DNA from: Thermomicrobiaceae bacterium
GTDB lineage: Bacteria; Chloroflexota; Chloroflexia; Thermomicrobiales; Thermomicrobiaceae
Assembly: GCA_007123655.1 (NCBI GenBank)
Contig: SKKR01000004.1
Location: 1 to 6,838, forward strand
Length of the DNA stretch: 6,838 bases
Direction of reading: 5' to 3'
Shown: one piece after another, positions 1-6,838 of the stretch
Layout of the letters: each line of letters starts with the position of its first letter
How positions within the stretch are numbered: position 1 is the first letter of the stretch
Made by a program: the position numbers and the translations under genes
The notes under the pieces: model-generated
The model's database searches: none
Told to the model about the DNA's origin: nothing
What the model saw: only the letters and a program-made list of their open reading frames with translations

Positions 1-936
1 AAACCACGGACCGATATCCGACTCGGCAAACGAGTGCACCGACGACAATACGCCACTGCGAACCACGAATGTCGCGAATATCGCCAACAAGAACGACGCG
101 ACGGTGAGCGACATGTTCCAGATCTTGAGCATCCCCCGGCGTTCCTGGACGATCACCGAGTGGATGAATGCCGTTGCCGTGAGCCAGGGAAGCAGGGCGA
201 CGTTCTCCACCGGATCCCATCCCCAGTATCCGCCCCAGCCAAGGACGTGATAAGCCCACCACGCGCCGATCAGCAGTCCGAGTCCGAGCACGCCCCAGGC
301 AATCAAAGTCCAGTGCCGTATTGCTCGAATCCAGTCGTCTCCGAGCCGGCCCGTAATTAACGCCGCCATCGCAAAGCAGAACGGGATCGCAAATGCCGCG
401 AACCCGCCGAGCAGCAGGGGTGGGTGAATCATCATCCCCGGGTCCCGAAGGAGCGGGTTCAGGCCTATCCCCTCGGACGGCACGTTCGCACGGACCTCGA
501 ACGGGCTGGTGACCATCGTTAGCATGACGAGGAAGAAGATCTTGATCGCAAACGACGTTGCCGCGACGTACGGGATCAGCGAGCGATCCCGCTTTCGGTG
601 CATGGTGATCGCGATGGCAGAAAGCACGGTCAGAACGGTCGCCCAGTAGAGAAGGCTACCTTCCTGACCACCCCAGAACGCCGAGAGGACGTATCCCATC
701 GGCATGTCGGTGCTGGAGCGACCCGCGACGTAGTCCAGACTGAAGTCGTGAGTGATGAAGGCATACAATAGAGCGCCTGATGCGATGACCACCAGCGCGG
801 CCACGCCCCAGGTTGCACGAATCGAGCTATCTACCAGTTCGGGGATGTTGCGCCGTGCGCCGATGACCGCAACAGCGAACCCGTAGAGTGAGAGCAGGAG
901 CGCTACAATGAGGACGCCGGAACCGAGCTCCGCCAC
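1..936 (-). CDS. ccmF: Cytochrome c heme lyase CcmF, N-terminal part (runs off the window)
   Basis: CcmF is the System I heme lyase: it takes heme from CcmE and attaches it to the CXXCH cysteines of apocytochrome c on the outer face of the membrane. I read 312 residues, open to the left edge; full-length family members are about 650 residues or more. The tryptophan-rich WWD heme-handling motif is at residues 234-251 (core WGGYWGWDPVENVALLPW). Three histidines, H171 (in IHPP), H259 and H301 (in SSVHSF), fall exactly two positions before E. coli H173, H261 and H303; in that protein H173 and H303 flank the WWD heme and H261 is a transmembrane heme b ligand. Many hydrophobic membrane segments are visible. 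The GTG start is well fixed: an in-frame TAG lies at 952-954, no other start codon follows it, and AGGAGAGG sits 9 bases upstream of the GTG. The gene follows ccmE by 19 bases, so the two are surely co-transcribed. Identity is near certain; only completeness is unknown. Confidence 0.96.
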   Translation of the reverse strand, partial: MAELGSGVLIVALLLSLYGFAVAVIGARRNIPELVDSSIRATWGVAALVVIASGALLYAFITHDFSLDYVAGRSSTDMPMGYVLSAFWGGQEGSLLYWATVLTVLSAIAITMHRKRDRSLIPYVAATSFAIKIFFLVMLTMVTSPFEVRANVPSEGIGLNPLLRDPGMMIHPPLLLGGFAAFAIPFCFAMAALITGRLGDDWIRAIRHWTLIAWGVLGLGLLIGAWWAYHVLGWGGYWGWDPVENVALLPWLTATAFIHSVIVQERRGMLKIWNMSLTVASFLLAIFATFVVRSGVLSSVHSFAESDIGPWF

Positions 937-945
937 TCCAGAAGG

Positions 946-953
946 CCTCTCCT
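946..953 (-). promoter_or_regulatory. Ribosome binding site of ccmF
   Basis: On the minus strand AGGAGAGG lies 9 bases before a GTG codon (934-936). It begins only two bases after the ccmE stop codon (956-958). It decides the ccmF start, because a TAG in the same frame at 952-954 excludes any earlier start and there is no ATG nearby. Confidence 0.75.
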
Positions 954-955
954 AA

Positions 956-1450
956 TTAGTCACTGGACGCGGACTCAAACTGAACGTCGTCCCCGTGTTC
1001 CTTTTCGTAGTCGTAGTCGTCGTAATCATCGTAGTCTTCATACTCTTCGCCATCGTGGAACCGGGACGGGCATTTGGTCAAGACAGTATCGGCCTGGAAA
1101 ACGCCGTCTTTATAGTAGGTTCCCTCGACGACCGCCTCGATATGCTCATCAAAGATGTCAGGGACCTGGCCGTCATAGGCCACGCCCAGCACTTCCTGTC
1201 CATCGGTGATTTCGAAGTAGACAGGACCGGCAACGCCATCGAATTCTATGGATTCTTCGACAACGTCGCCGCCGACGCGCACCAGTTCCCCGTCGTTCGA
1301 GTCTGCGCGCTCGTGAAGTTCACTTACTGTGTCGAAGAATGAAGCGGACGTGCTCTGAGCACTGGTGTACATGAGGTAACCCACCGCGATCGCAAGCACT
1401 CCGATCGCAATAGCGATTTTCGGGTTGAACCAGGCCCGCTTTGTTGCCAC
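956..1450 (-). CDS. ccmE: Cytochrome c maturation heme chaperone CcmE, cysteine type with CxxxF motif
   Basis: CcmE binds heme covalently at the outer face of the membrane and hands it to CcmF. From a GTG start I read 164 residues: a short basic N-terminus, one membrane anchor (about residues 12-28), an extracytoplasmic beta-barrel (OB-like) domain at about 35-120 with the family-like pattern VRVGGDVVE ... YFEITDG ... VVEGTYYKDGVFQADTVLTKCPS, then the heme-attachment region. At the position of the classical HxxxY motif the sequence is C127-P-S-R-F131, followed by H132. Cys-type CcmE proteins with CxxxY are known from some archaea and Desulfovibrio; Phe at the last position is unusual. The C-terminus (about 133-164) is very acidic, with repeated Asp-Tyr units. 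I prefer the GTG start because GGAGGAGGAAGG directly precedes it; a TTG at 1492 would add 14 residues (178 aa), with only a weak AGGA site. It lies 81 bases after the CopD-like gene and 19 bases before ccmF. Confidence 0.93.
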   Translation of the reverse strand: MATKRAWFNPKIAIAIGVLAIAVGYLMYTSAQSTSASFFDTVSELHERADSNDGELVRVGGDVVEESIEFDGVAGPVYFEITDGQEVLGVAYDGQVPDIFDEHIEAVVEGTYYKDGVFQADTVLTKCPSRFHDGEEYEDYDDYDDYDYEKEHGDDVQFESASSD

Positions 1451-1462
1451 CCTTCCTCCTCC
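1451..1462 (-). promoter_or_regulatory. Ribosome binding site favouring the internal GTG start of ccmE
   Basis: The minus strand reads GGAGGAGGAAGG immediately before the GTG at 1448-1450, placing a GGAGG core 7 bases from the start. It is the strongest Shine-Dalgarno match in the window and favours the 164-residue CcmE over the 178-residue form starting from TTG at 1492. In the longer reading these bases would encode a glycine-rich stretch that CcmE does not normally have before its anchor. Confidence 0.6.
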
Positions 1463-1531
1463 GCTTCCGGCATCCGGTGCCGCTGACTCCAACGCAATCC
1501 TATCAATTCGCGGCTTCCGCGGCAGCTTGAA

Positions 1532-1993
1532 CTATCCGAGTTCGGCCGGATAGATCGTCGTCAGGAGTGCCCCGAGCAGGAACGCGAGTGCACTCAAGCC
1601 GAGTGCAATCCAGGCCGTGTCGAACCTCCCCGTTCGGCGTCCGCGCCTGGCGAGTCGTCCCGAACGAAGCACGCCGGTAATCCAGAACGCCGCAACCGCG
1701 GATCCGACTTTGATTGCCAGCAGGATCACGTACAATGCCGTGCCCTGGCCACCGGACAGTCGTTCGAACATCAGGATCACGCCGCTCGCGATCATCACGA
1801 CCGTCGCAACGGCCGCCCACTCACCGAACTCTCGCTGGACGGCAGCACCAAGCTCACGCGCCGCCTCATTATCGCTGCCGCGAAGCTTCGGACGCACGGC
1901 GAGCAGGTAATAGGCGCCTCCGCCAACCCAGACCGCTGCGGCGAGCCCGTGAGCAAGCCGCAGGATCACCTGCCCGATCTCCGCAATGTCCAA
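1532..1993 (-). CDS. Four-helix membrane protein, CopD-like, within the ccm cluster (function unassigned)
   Basis: This is a 153-residue integral membrane protein. Hydrophobic segments lie at about residues 9-31, 58-76, 86-107 and 126-146, with a basic Arg-rich loop at 110-123, which should face the cytoplasm. The first helix carries RLAHGLAAAVWVGGG (H15, W22), resembling the His/Trp-Gly-Gly pattern in the first helix of CopD-type and related small membrane proteins. K95 in the third helix is a further charged intramembrane residue. The resemblance is by pattern only, and I cannot assign a substrate; copper or heme handling is an inference. It lies between the CcmG-type thioredoxin (131-base gap) and ccmE (81-base gap, or 39 with the longer ccmE). 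The start is uncertain: TTG at 1993 is preceded by GGGGGAAG, while GTG at 1969, eight codons inside, has GGAG 9 bases upstream. The shorter form would still include the His/Trp motif. Confidence 0.85.
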   Translation of the reverse strand: MDIAEIGQVILRLAHGLAAAVWVGGGAYYLLAVRPKLRGSDNEAARELGAAVQREFGEWAAVATVVMIASGVILMFERLSGGQGTALYVILLAIKVGSAVAAFWITGVLRSGRLARRGRRTGRFDTAWIALGLSALAFLLGALLTTIYPAELG

Positions 1994-2055
1994 GCTTCCC
2001 CCGGGGCGTATTCACGTCGCGCGAGGGTACCTGTTACCCGTCGCTGCCGTACTCT

Positions 2056-2077
2056 GACACGTCACAACCCACGTGTC
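2056..2077. repeat. Inverted repeat, 7-bp arms, in the 131-base gap between ccmG and the CopD-like gene
   Basis: The arms GACACGT (2056-2062) and ACGTGTC (2071-2077) are perfect inverse complements around an 8-base spacer. No T-run follows on the minus strand, so this is not a standard intrinsic terminator. Two further symmetric elements are in the same gap: the perfect palindrome GGGATATCCC at 2083-2092 and a 5-bp stem (GGGTA/TACCC) at 2025-2039. The group could be an mRNA processing or stabilising structure, or protein binding sites; nothing in the sequence decides. Confidence 0.45.
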
Positions 2078-2124
2078 TATCGGGGATATCCCGATATCGT
2101 GTTCTCCTTCAGACGCAGCCCGCG

Positions 2125-2802
2125 CTACGACTCACCGGTCTCGAACGCGGTTCGCAACTCGTGAATGTGCTCCGCGGACTCGATCGGTCCGCGATACTTC
2201 CCAACCAGCATTCCGTCAGCATCGATGAAAAACGTCTCGGGGATTCCGTATACGCCGTAATCGATCAGTACCGACCCCTGCTCATCCGAAAGGTTTGTGA
2301 ACTGCAGATCGTATTGACGCATGAATTCGATTGATGCCTCGGCTTCTTCCCAGACCGCGATCCCGAGCAAGACTACGTCGTCATCGCCCTGAACTTCCTC
2401 GTGAAACGCGTTCAGCATCGGTGCCTCATCCCGGCACGGAGGGCACCATGAAGCCCAGAAGTTGATGACGACGCTCTGCCCGCGGTAGTCAGCCAGGCTC
2501 ACCTCCTCACCGTCAAACGTCTGGAGCGTGAACTCCGGTGCCTTCTGATCGTCGACCTGCACCATGCTCCCGGACGTGTTCACTCGTCCTCCAGCGCCAA
2601 GGCTCGATCCAGACGGTGAATGCAGCGTGTAGGCAAACACGCCAATCAGGATAATGAGAATCCCCAGCGCACTGAACGGGATGATTCGGTCACGAATGGA
2701 AAGGGATTCACGGTCTTCCACATCGGCCGTCGAAGACTCCCGATCATCGTCGTCAGTGTTCTGCTCTTCGGGCAACAGATCCTGATTCTGGTCGGATGGC
2801 AT
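2125..2802 (-). CDS. ccmG: CcmG/ResA-type membrane-anchored thiol-disulfide oxidoreductase
   Basis: This is a thioredoxin-fold protein that reduces the CXXCH cysteines of apocytochrome c outside the membrane before heme is attached. From ATG it has 225 residues: an acidic cytoplasmic tail (about 1-38), one membrane anchor (about 41-61), a linker, and a TlpA/ResA-like domain (about 86-222). The active site is WASWCPPC with C120 and C123. E126 follows at a position where this family often has Glu. The cis-proline loop is YGVYGIPETFFID (P188), the GVYGxPET form typical of CcmG/DsbE. The ATG at 2800-2802 is preferred over the adjacent upstream TTG because AAAGGG lies 6 bases before it. It is the first gene of the ccm group, 100 bases after murA, and the genes downstream support a role in cytochrome c assembly over general disulfide chemistry. 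The names resA, ccmG and tlpA are used almost interchangeably for such proteins outside proteobacteria. Confidence 0.92.
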   Translation of the reverse strand: MPSDQNQDLLPEEQNTDDDDRESSTADVEDRESLSIRDRIIPFSALGILIILIGVFAYTLHSPSGSSLGAGGRVNTSGSMVQVDDQKAPEFTLQTFDGEEVSLADYRGQSVVINFWASWCPPCRDEAPMLNAFHEEVQGDDDVVLLGIAVWEEAEASIEFMRQYDLQFTNLSDEQGSVLIDYGVYGIPETFFIDADGMLVGKYRGPIESAEHIHELRTAFETGES

Positions 2803-2858
2803 CAAAAACCCTTTCAGGACCCCGAGATCATCGTTTGTCCCAGATTATGACCCAGATT

Positions 2859-2880
2859 CAGCCGGAATCGCCACCGGCTG
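2859..2880. repeat. Hairpin-forming inverted repeat after murA
   Basis: The arms CAGCCGG (2859-2865) and CCGGCTG (2874-2880) are perfect inverse complements with an 8-base loop, 22 bases downstream of the murA stop on the transcribed strand. It is followed not by a T-run but by two copies of AATCTGGG 12 bases apart (2839-2846 and 2851-2858 on the plus strand as CCCAGATT). It may slow or stabilise transcription between murA and ccmG; evidence for true termination is weak. Confidence 0.4.
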
Positions 2881-2902
2881 TTCAACCGTACTGCCGAGTC
2901 GA

Positions 2903-4198
2903 TCAGGCGATATCGGATTCGCCGGGAAGGTAGTCGATATCCGCCCCGATGGACGCCAGTTTACCGACGATGTCTTCGTATCCCCGCCGCAGGTGCTGGA
3001 TATCCCGGACGCGCGTTTCGCCTTCAGCGACCAGGCCAGCCAGCACCAGGCAGGCCCCACTGCGAATGTCGAGCGCCCGGACATCGGCGCCGTTGAGACG
3101 GTTGGGACCGTAGATAATCGCCTGCTGCTTGTCGACCAGTTCGATATTTGCCCCCATCGCCTGCAGTTCCGCGACATAGCGAAGGCGATCATTGAAGACC
3201 CGCTCGTAGATCCGGCTCTGTCCGTGTGCTTGTGTCAGCAGCACTGCAAAGGGAGCCTGAAGGTCCGTGGGAAACCCCGGGAATGGTAACGCCTGAATGT
3301 CTGTCGGGCGAAGCGGGCCATTACCGCGGACCAGCATCTGATGCTCGCTCCACCAGACTTCGGCACCGGCCTCCCGGATCTTGTGCGTCAATGGCAGCAT
3401 GTCCGGCTCGGAGACGCGTTCCAGGACTACTTCACCTCCGGTGATCACCGCGGCGATCGCGAACGCGCCCGCCTCCAGTCGATCCGGCAGAATTGCCGCC
3501 CGGTAGCCCCTTAGCCGGTCAACCCCGTGAATCGAGATATGCGGCGTTCCCACGCCGGTAATCCGGGCGCCCATGTCCATCAGAATCGAGCCGAGCGACA
3601 CGATCTCTGGTTCGGATGCCGCGTTGACGATCCGGGTAGTGCCTCGCGCGAGCGTCGCCGCCATGAGCAGGTTCTCAGTGCCTGTGTGGCTTGGATAGTC
3701 CATATAGATGTCCGTGCCGTAAAGCCGTGCCGCGGCCAGGTGATACCCGGTGTCCCCCTGTTCGACCGATGCGCCCATTCGATGGAGTCCCCGGACGTCA
3801 ACGTCGACCGGCCGGCTCCCGAGCTTGCACCCACCCGGCGTAGTGGAATGTACGTCACCGAACCTCGCCAGCAGCGGACCGGTGACCAGGAAGGAGGCCC
3901 GCATCCGCTCGACAAGCTCCTGCGGAGCCTCACGCCGATGGATATTGGCGGCACAGATGCGAACGCGGCGGTGTTCTTCGTCGAATTCCACGTCCGCGCC
4001 GAGCCAGCGGAGCAGATCCGCCATCACGTAGATGTCTTCCAGGAAGGGAACGTTCTCCAGCAGGCATTCATCTTCGGTAAGAAGCGCCGCCGCCATGACT
4101 GGCAGCGCGGCGTTCTTCGCGCCCGAGATAGGAACACGTCCGCTAAGTCGCTGGCCACCCCTGATCCGGATCGTCGCCGTGTCAATGGTTGTCTGCAT
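2903..4198 (-). CDS. murA: UDP-N-acetylglucosamine 1-carboxyvinyltransferase MurA
   Basis: MurA transfers enolpyruvate from phosphoenolpyruvate to UDP-GlcNAc in the cytoplasm, the first committed step of peptidoglycan synthesis and the target of fosfomycin. The 431-residue length is normal for the EPSP-synthase-like fold. Landmarks counted from ATG: SGAKNAALP with Lys28 near the N-terminus; MRASFLVTGPLLARFG at about 100-114; the loop PGGCKLGSRPVD with catalytic Cys124, so the fosfomycin-reactive cysteine is present and not replaced by Asp; FPTDLQAPF with Asp312, matching the E. coli Asp305 region; and near the end AEGETRVRDIQHLRRGYEDI. The start is the ATG at 4196-4198, which has AGAAGGAG 5 bases upstream. 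A GTG at 4226-4228 would add ten residues, overlap that ribosome site, and has no good site of its own. It stands behind the atp terminator, so it is probably transcribed from its own promoter, possibly reading on into the ccm genes. Confidence 0.97.
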   Translation of the reverse strand: MQTTIDTATIRIRGGQRLSGRVPISGAKNAALPVMAAALLTEDECLLENVPFLEDIYVMADLLRWLGADVEFDEEHRRVRICAANIHRREAPQELVERMRASFLVTGPLLARFGDVHSTTPGGCKLGSRPVDVDVRGLHRMGASVEQGDTGYHLAAARLYGTDIYMDYPSHTGTENLLMAATLARGTTRIVNAASEPEIVSLGSILMDMGARITGVGTPHISIHGVDRLRGYRAAILPDRLEAGAFAIAAVITGGEVVLERVSEPDMLPLTHKIREAGAEVWWSEHQMLVRGNGPLRPTDIQALPFPGFPTDLQAPFAVLLTQAHGQSRIYERVFNDRLRYVAELQAMGANIELVDKQQAIIYGPNRLNGADVRALDIRSGACLVLAGLVAEGETRVRDIQHLRRGYEDIVGKLASIGADIDYLPGESDIA

Positions 4199-4203
4199 GT
4201 TCG

Positions 4204-4211
4204 CTCCTTCT
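4204..4211 (-). promoter_or_regulatory. Ribosome binding site of murA
   Basis: AGAAGGAG on the minus strand ends 5 bases before the ATG at 4196-4198. It fixes the start of murA there and argues against the GTG ten codons upstream. Confidence 0.7.
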
Positions 4212-4246
4212 GGCAAGCCTGATGACACAGGATACCGGCTCGGCGA

Positions 4247-4278
4247 ATTATGTCCGAATTGAACACTAGTCTAGACTA
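4247..4278 (-). promoter_or_regulatory. Possible murA promoter overlapping a perfect 12-bp palindrome
   Basis: After the atp terminator the minus strand has CATAAT at 4252-4247, a five-of-six match to the -10 consensus, about 49 bases before the murA ATG. Upstream, TAGACT at 4273-4268 matches four of six -35 positions, but with a short 15-base spacer. That -35 candidate lies inside TAGTCTAGACTA (4267-4278), a perfect palindrome, which would suit a repressor binding site. The promoter call rests on position and a good -10 only; the operator idea is inference. Confidence 0.4.
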
Positions 4279-4301
4279 TCTGCCGGAGAAATGCCGCCTC
4301 A

Positions 4302-4340
4302 CAAAAGAGCACCGGCCGGAGCTGTGACCGGACCGGTGCT
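4302..4340 (-). terminator. Rho-independent terminator of the ATP synthase operon
   Basis: On the minus strand the arms AGCACCGG-T-CCGG (4340-4328) and CCGGCCGGTGCT (4319-4308) pair over 12 base pairs with a single bulged T (4332) and an 8-base loop. They are followed by CTTTTG (4307-4302). A GC-rich stem plus T-run 32 bases after the atpC stop codon is the classical arrangement and marks the end of the atp operon, separating it from murA. Confidence 0.85.
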
Positions 4341-4372
4341 GCAGCGCATCATGTCAGGCGCATCGGGCGCGA

Positions 4373-4834
4373 CTAGCTACCACCCTGCGGCGAACCGCCT
4401 CCCGACTGCTGTTGCTGCTGACGACCCCGCCGGCGTCGGCTGATCTGCAACCGAACCATCGACCGCCGCATCGCTGCCTCAGCGCGCATCATCTCTTCGG
4501 TCGCCTGGCCGCCTTCAGTCTTGCGAGACTCCGCTCGCTCACGTGCCTCCTCCGCGCGATCAACATCGATCTCTTCCGCGCGTTCGGCAGCATCCGCCAG
4601 GATCCGGATGTGATCATTCGAGACTTCCAGAAAACCTCCGAACACGGCCAGAGACTGTTCTTCACCACCTTTGACGACCCGCATCTCGCCGAGCGACATC
4701 AGCGTGAACAGTGGAGCGTGGCTGGGAAGGATCCCGAGCGCGCCATCCGCGCCTGGAGCCACCACCATGTCGACATCAGACTCCTCGTAGACGACACGTT
4801 CGCCGGTGATAATTTCAACACTCAGTTTCGCCAT
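4373..4834 (-). CDS. atpC: F1F0 ATP synthase epsilon subunit
   Basis: Epsilon sits on the central stalk of F1, couples gamma to the c-ring and can inhibit ATP hydrolysis. From ATG it has 153 residues, somewhat longer than the usual 130-140. The N-terminal beta-sandwich (about 1-85) has the family signatures IITGERVVYEESDVDMVVAPG, GALGILPSHAPLFT (31-44) and AVFGGFLEVSNDHIRILAD. A charged helical hairpin follows at about 87-131, rich in Ala, Glu and Arg. The extra length is a tail with RRRRGR (133-138), five glutamines (139-143) and a Gly/Ser end; this part looks disordered and is not a conserved family feature. The ATG at 4832-4834 has GGAGAG just upstream; a TTG at 4855 would add seven residues and lacks a clear site. 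It is the last gene of the operon, 60 bases after atpD. Confidence 0.95.
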   Translation of the reverse strand: MAKLSVEIITGERVVYEESDVDMVVAPGADGALGILPSHAPLFTLMSLGEMRVVKGGEEQSLAVFGGFLEVSNDHIRILADAAERAEEIDVDRAEEARERAESRKTEGGQATEEMMRAEAAMRRSMVRLQISRRRRGRQQQQQSGGGSPQGGS

Positions 4835-4894
4835 TCGGCTCTCCATCTCCGGCAAACCCGCGGTCGCCGGAGCGTACTCCTGATATCGCGTCCG

Positions 4895-6331
<1,437 letters not shown>

Positions 6332-6370
6332 TTAGCCCGAGCGCCGACAGCCGGCACTCCGGACGTGCTG

Positions 6371-6838
6371 CTACCGTTGCTGCGCTACCGCACCGGCGGC
6401 AATCTCTGACACTTCTGCGGTGATCTGAGCCTGACGAGCCTTGTTGTATGTCATCGTCAGCTCTTCCTGAATCTCTTTGGCGTTATCGGTCGCGTTCCGC
6501 ATCGCCACCATCCGAGCACTATGCTCGGACGCGATCGACTCGAGCAATACCTGGTAGATCTGGACTTCAATGTAGCGCGGAAGCAGCGCATTCAGAACCG
6601 TAGATGGATCCGGTTCAAAGATGTAATCCCTCACTTCACCGGTCTCTTCCGGAGCTTCGATCGGCAAGATCTGAAGCACTCGCGGCTCCTGGCGAAGCGT
6701 ATTGATGAACTGCGTGTAGATCGCATAGACTGCATCCACCTTGCCGCTGACGAAGTCCTCGCTTGCGATCTGGATCATCGGGCGGACATCATCGATCGAG
6801 ATCCGGTCTGGAAGATTGGTGAAATCCGCCACCAGCGG
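6371..6838 (-). CDS. atpG: F1F0 ATP synthase gamma subunit, C-terminal part (cut by the window edge)
   Basis: Gamma is the rotating central shaft of F1. The visible 155 residues are open at the right edge and correspond to roughly the C-terminal half of a protein of about 290 residues, so the true start lies outside the window. Family signatures are ADFTNLPDR at the visible start, [41 protein letters not shown] and the terminal helix [21 protein letters not shown], which enters the alpha3beta3 core. The GTG encoding the Val of LVADF is an internal codon, not a start. The gene order gamma, beta, epsilon is the standard end of an atp operon. Confidence 0.96.
   Translation of the reverse strand, partial: PLVADFTNLPDRISIDDVRPMIQIASEDFVSGKVDAVYAIYTQFINTLRQEPRVLQILPIEAPEETGEVRDYIFEPDPSTVLNALLPRYIEVQIYQVLLESIASEHSARMVAMRNATDNAKEIQEELTMTYNKARQAQITAEVSEIAAGAVAQQR

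Noticed and set aside
34..360. Plus-strand open frame of 108 codons at the left edge
   Set aside because: The minus strand here encodes the CcmF WWD region with full family agreement, so the opposite frame is not a gene.
1006..1046. Short-period repeat considered as a CRISPR or tandem-repeat element
   Set aside because: The unit is about 6-9 bases and imperfect, has no spacers, and is explained as codons for Asp-Tyr repeats in CcmE.
995..1342. Plus-strand open frame with a very hydrophobic Val/Ile-rich N-terminus, looking like a small membrane protein
   Set aside because: It is the exact antisense of the ccmE Asp/Tyr repeat; GAC/TAC codons read backwards give Val codons. It has no convincing ribosome site and lies wholly inside a well-supported gene.
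1509..1521. Small hairpin (CGCGG/CCGCG, 3-base loop) between the CopD-like gene and ccmE, considered as a terminator
   Set aside because: The stem is only 5 bp and there is no T-run; it may simply reflect GC-rich sequence.
3527..4222. Plus-strand open frame of 231 codons opposite murA
   Set aside because: Antisense shadow of a conserved gene in GC-rich DNA; composition is His/Arg-rich and no family pattern is visible.

Overview
All eight genes recognised here lie on the minus strand, so the window reads biologically from right to left. The DNA is moderately GC-rich. The F1 beta subunit keeps the standard catalytic motifs. The combination of an F-type ATP synthase operon with a System I cytochrome c maturation (Ccm) cluster, a cysteine-type CcmE, a two-residue-offset but otherwise E. 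coli-like CcmF, and several GTG starts suggests a free-living respiring bacterium. My best guess is Chloroflexota, with moderate to low confidence. This rests on the general look of the beta, MurA and CcmE proteins and not on any search.

Layout in the direction of transcription: (1) 6838-4373 holds the 3' end of the ATP synthase operon: the C-terminal half of gamma (atpG, cut by the window edge), a complete beta (atpD) and a complete epsilon (atpC). It is closed by a clear rho-independent terminator at 4302-4340. (2) 4198-2903 is murA, the first committed step of peptidoglycan synthesis. It has a strong ribosome site and a possible promoter overlapping a perfect 12-bp palindrome. (3) 2802-1 is a cytochrome c maturation cluster: a membrane-anchored CcmG/ResA-type thioredoxin, an unassigned four-helix membrane protein resembling the CopD family, a CcmE heme chaperone, and the N-terminal 312 residues of the CcmF heme lyase, which runs off the left edge.

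The Ccm genes form a coherent system. The thioredoxin keeps apocytochrome CXXCH cysteines reduced, CcmE carries heme covalently outside the membrane, and CcmF transfers it to the apocytochrome. The mature c-type cytochromes would feed the proton gradient used by the ATP synthase encoded upstream. Genes for CcmA, CcmB, CcmC and CcmH are not in the window.

The most interesting point is CcmE. The usual heme-binding His is replaced by Cys (a known minority type), and the partner Tyr is replaced by Phe. The protein then ends in an Asp/Tyr-rich tail. Intergenic spaces are all under 180 bases. Three of them contain inverted repeats, of which only the one after atpC looks like a terminator.
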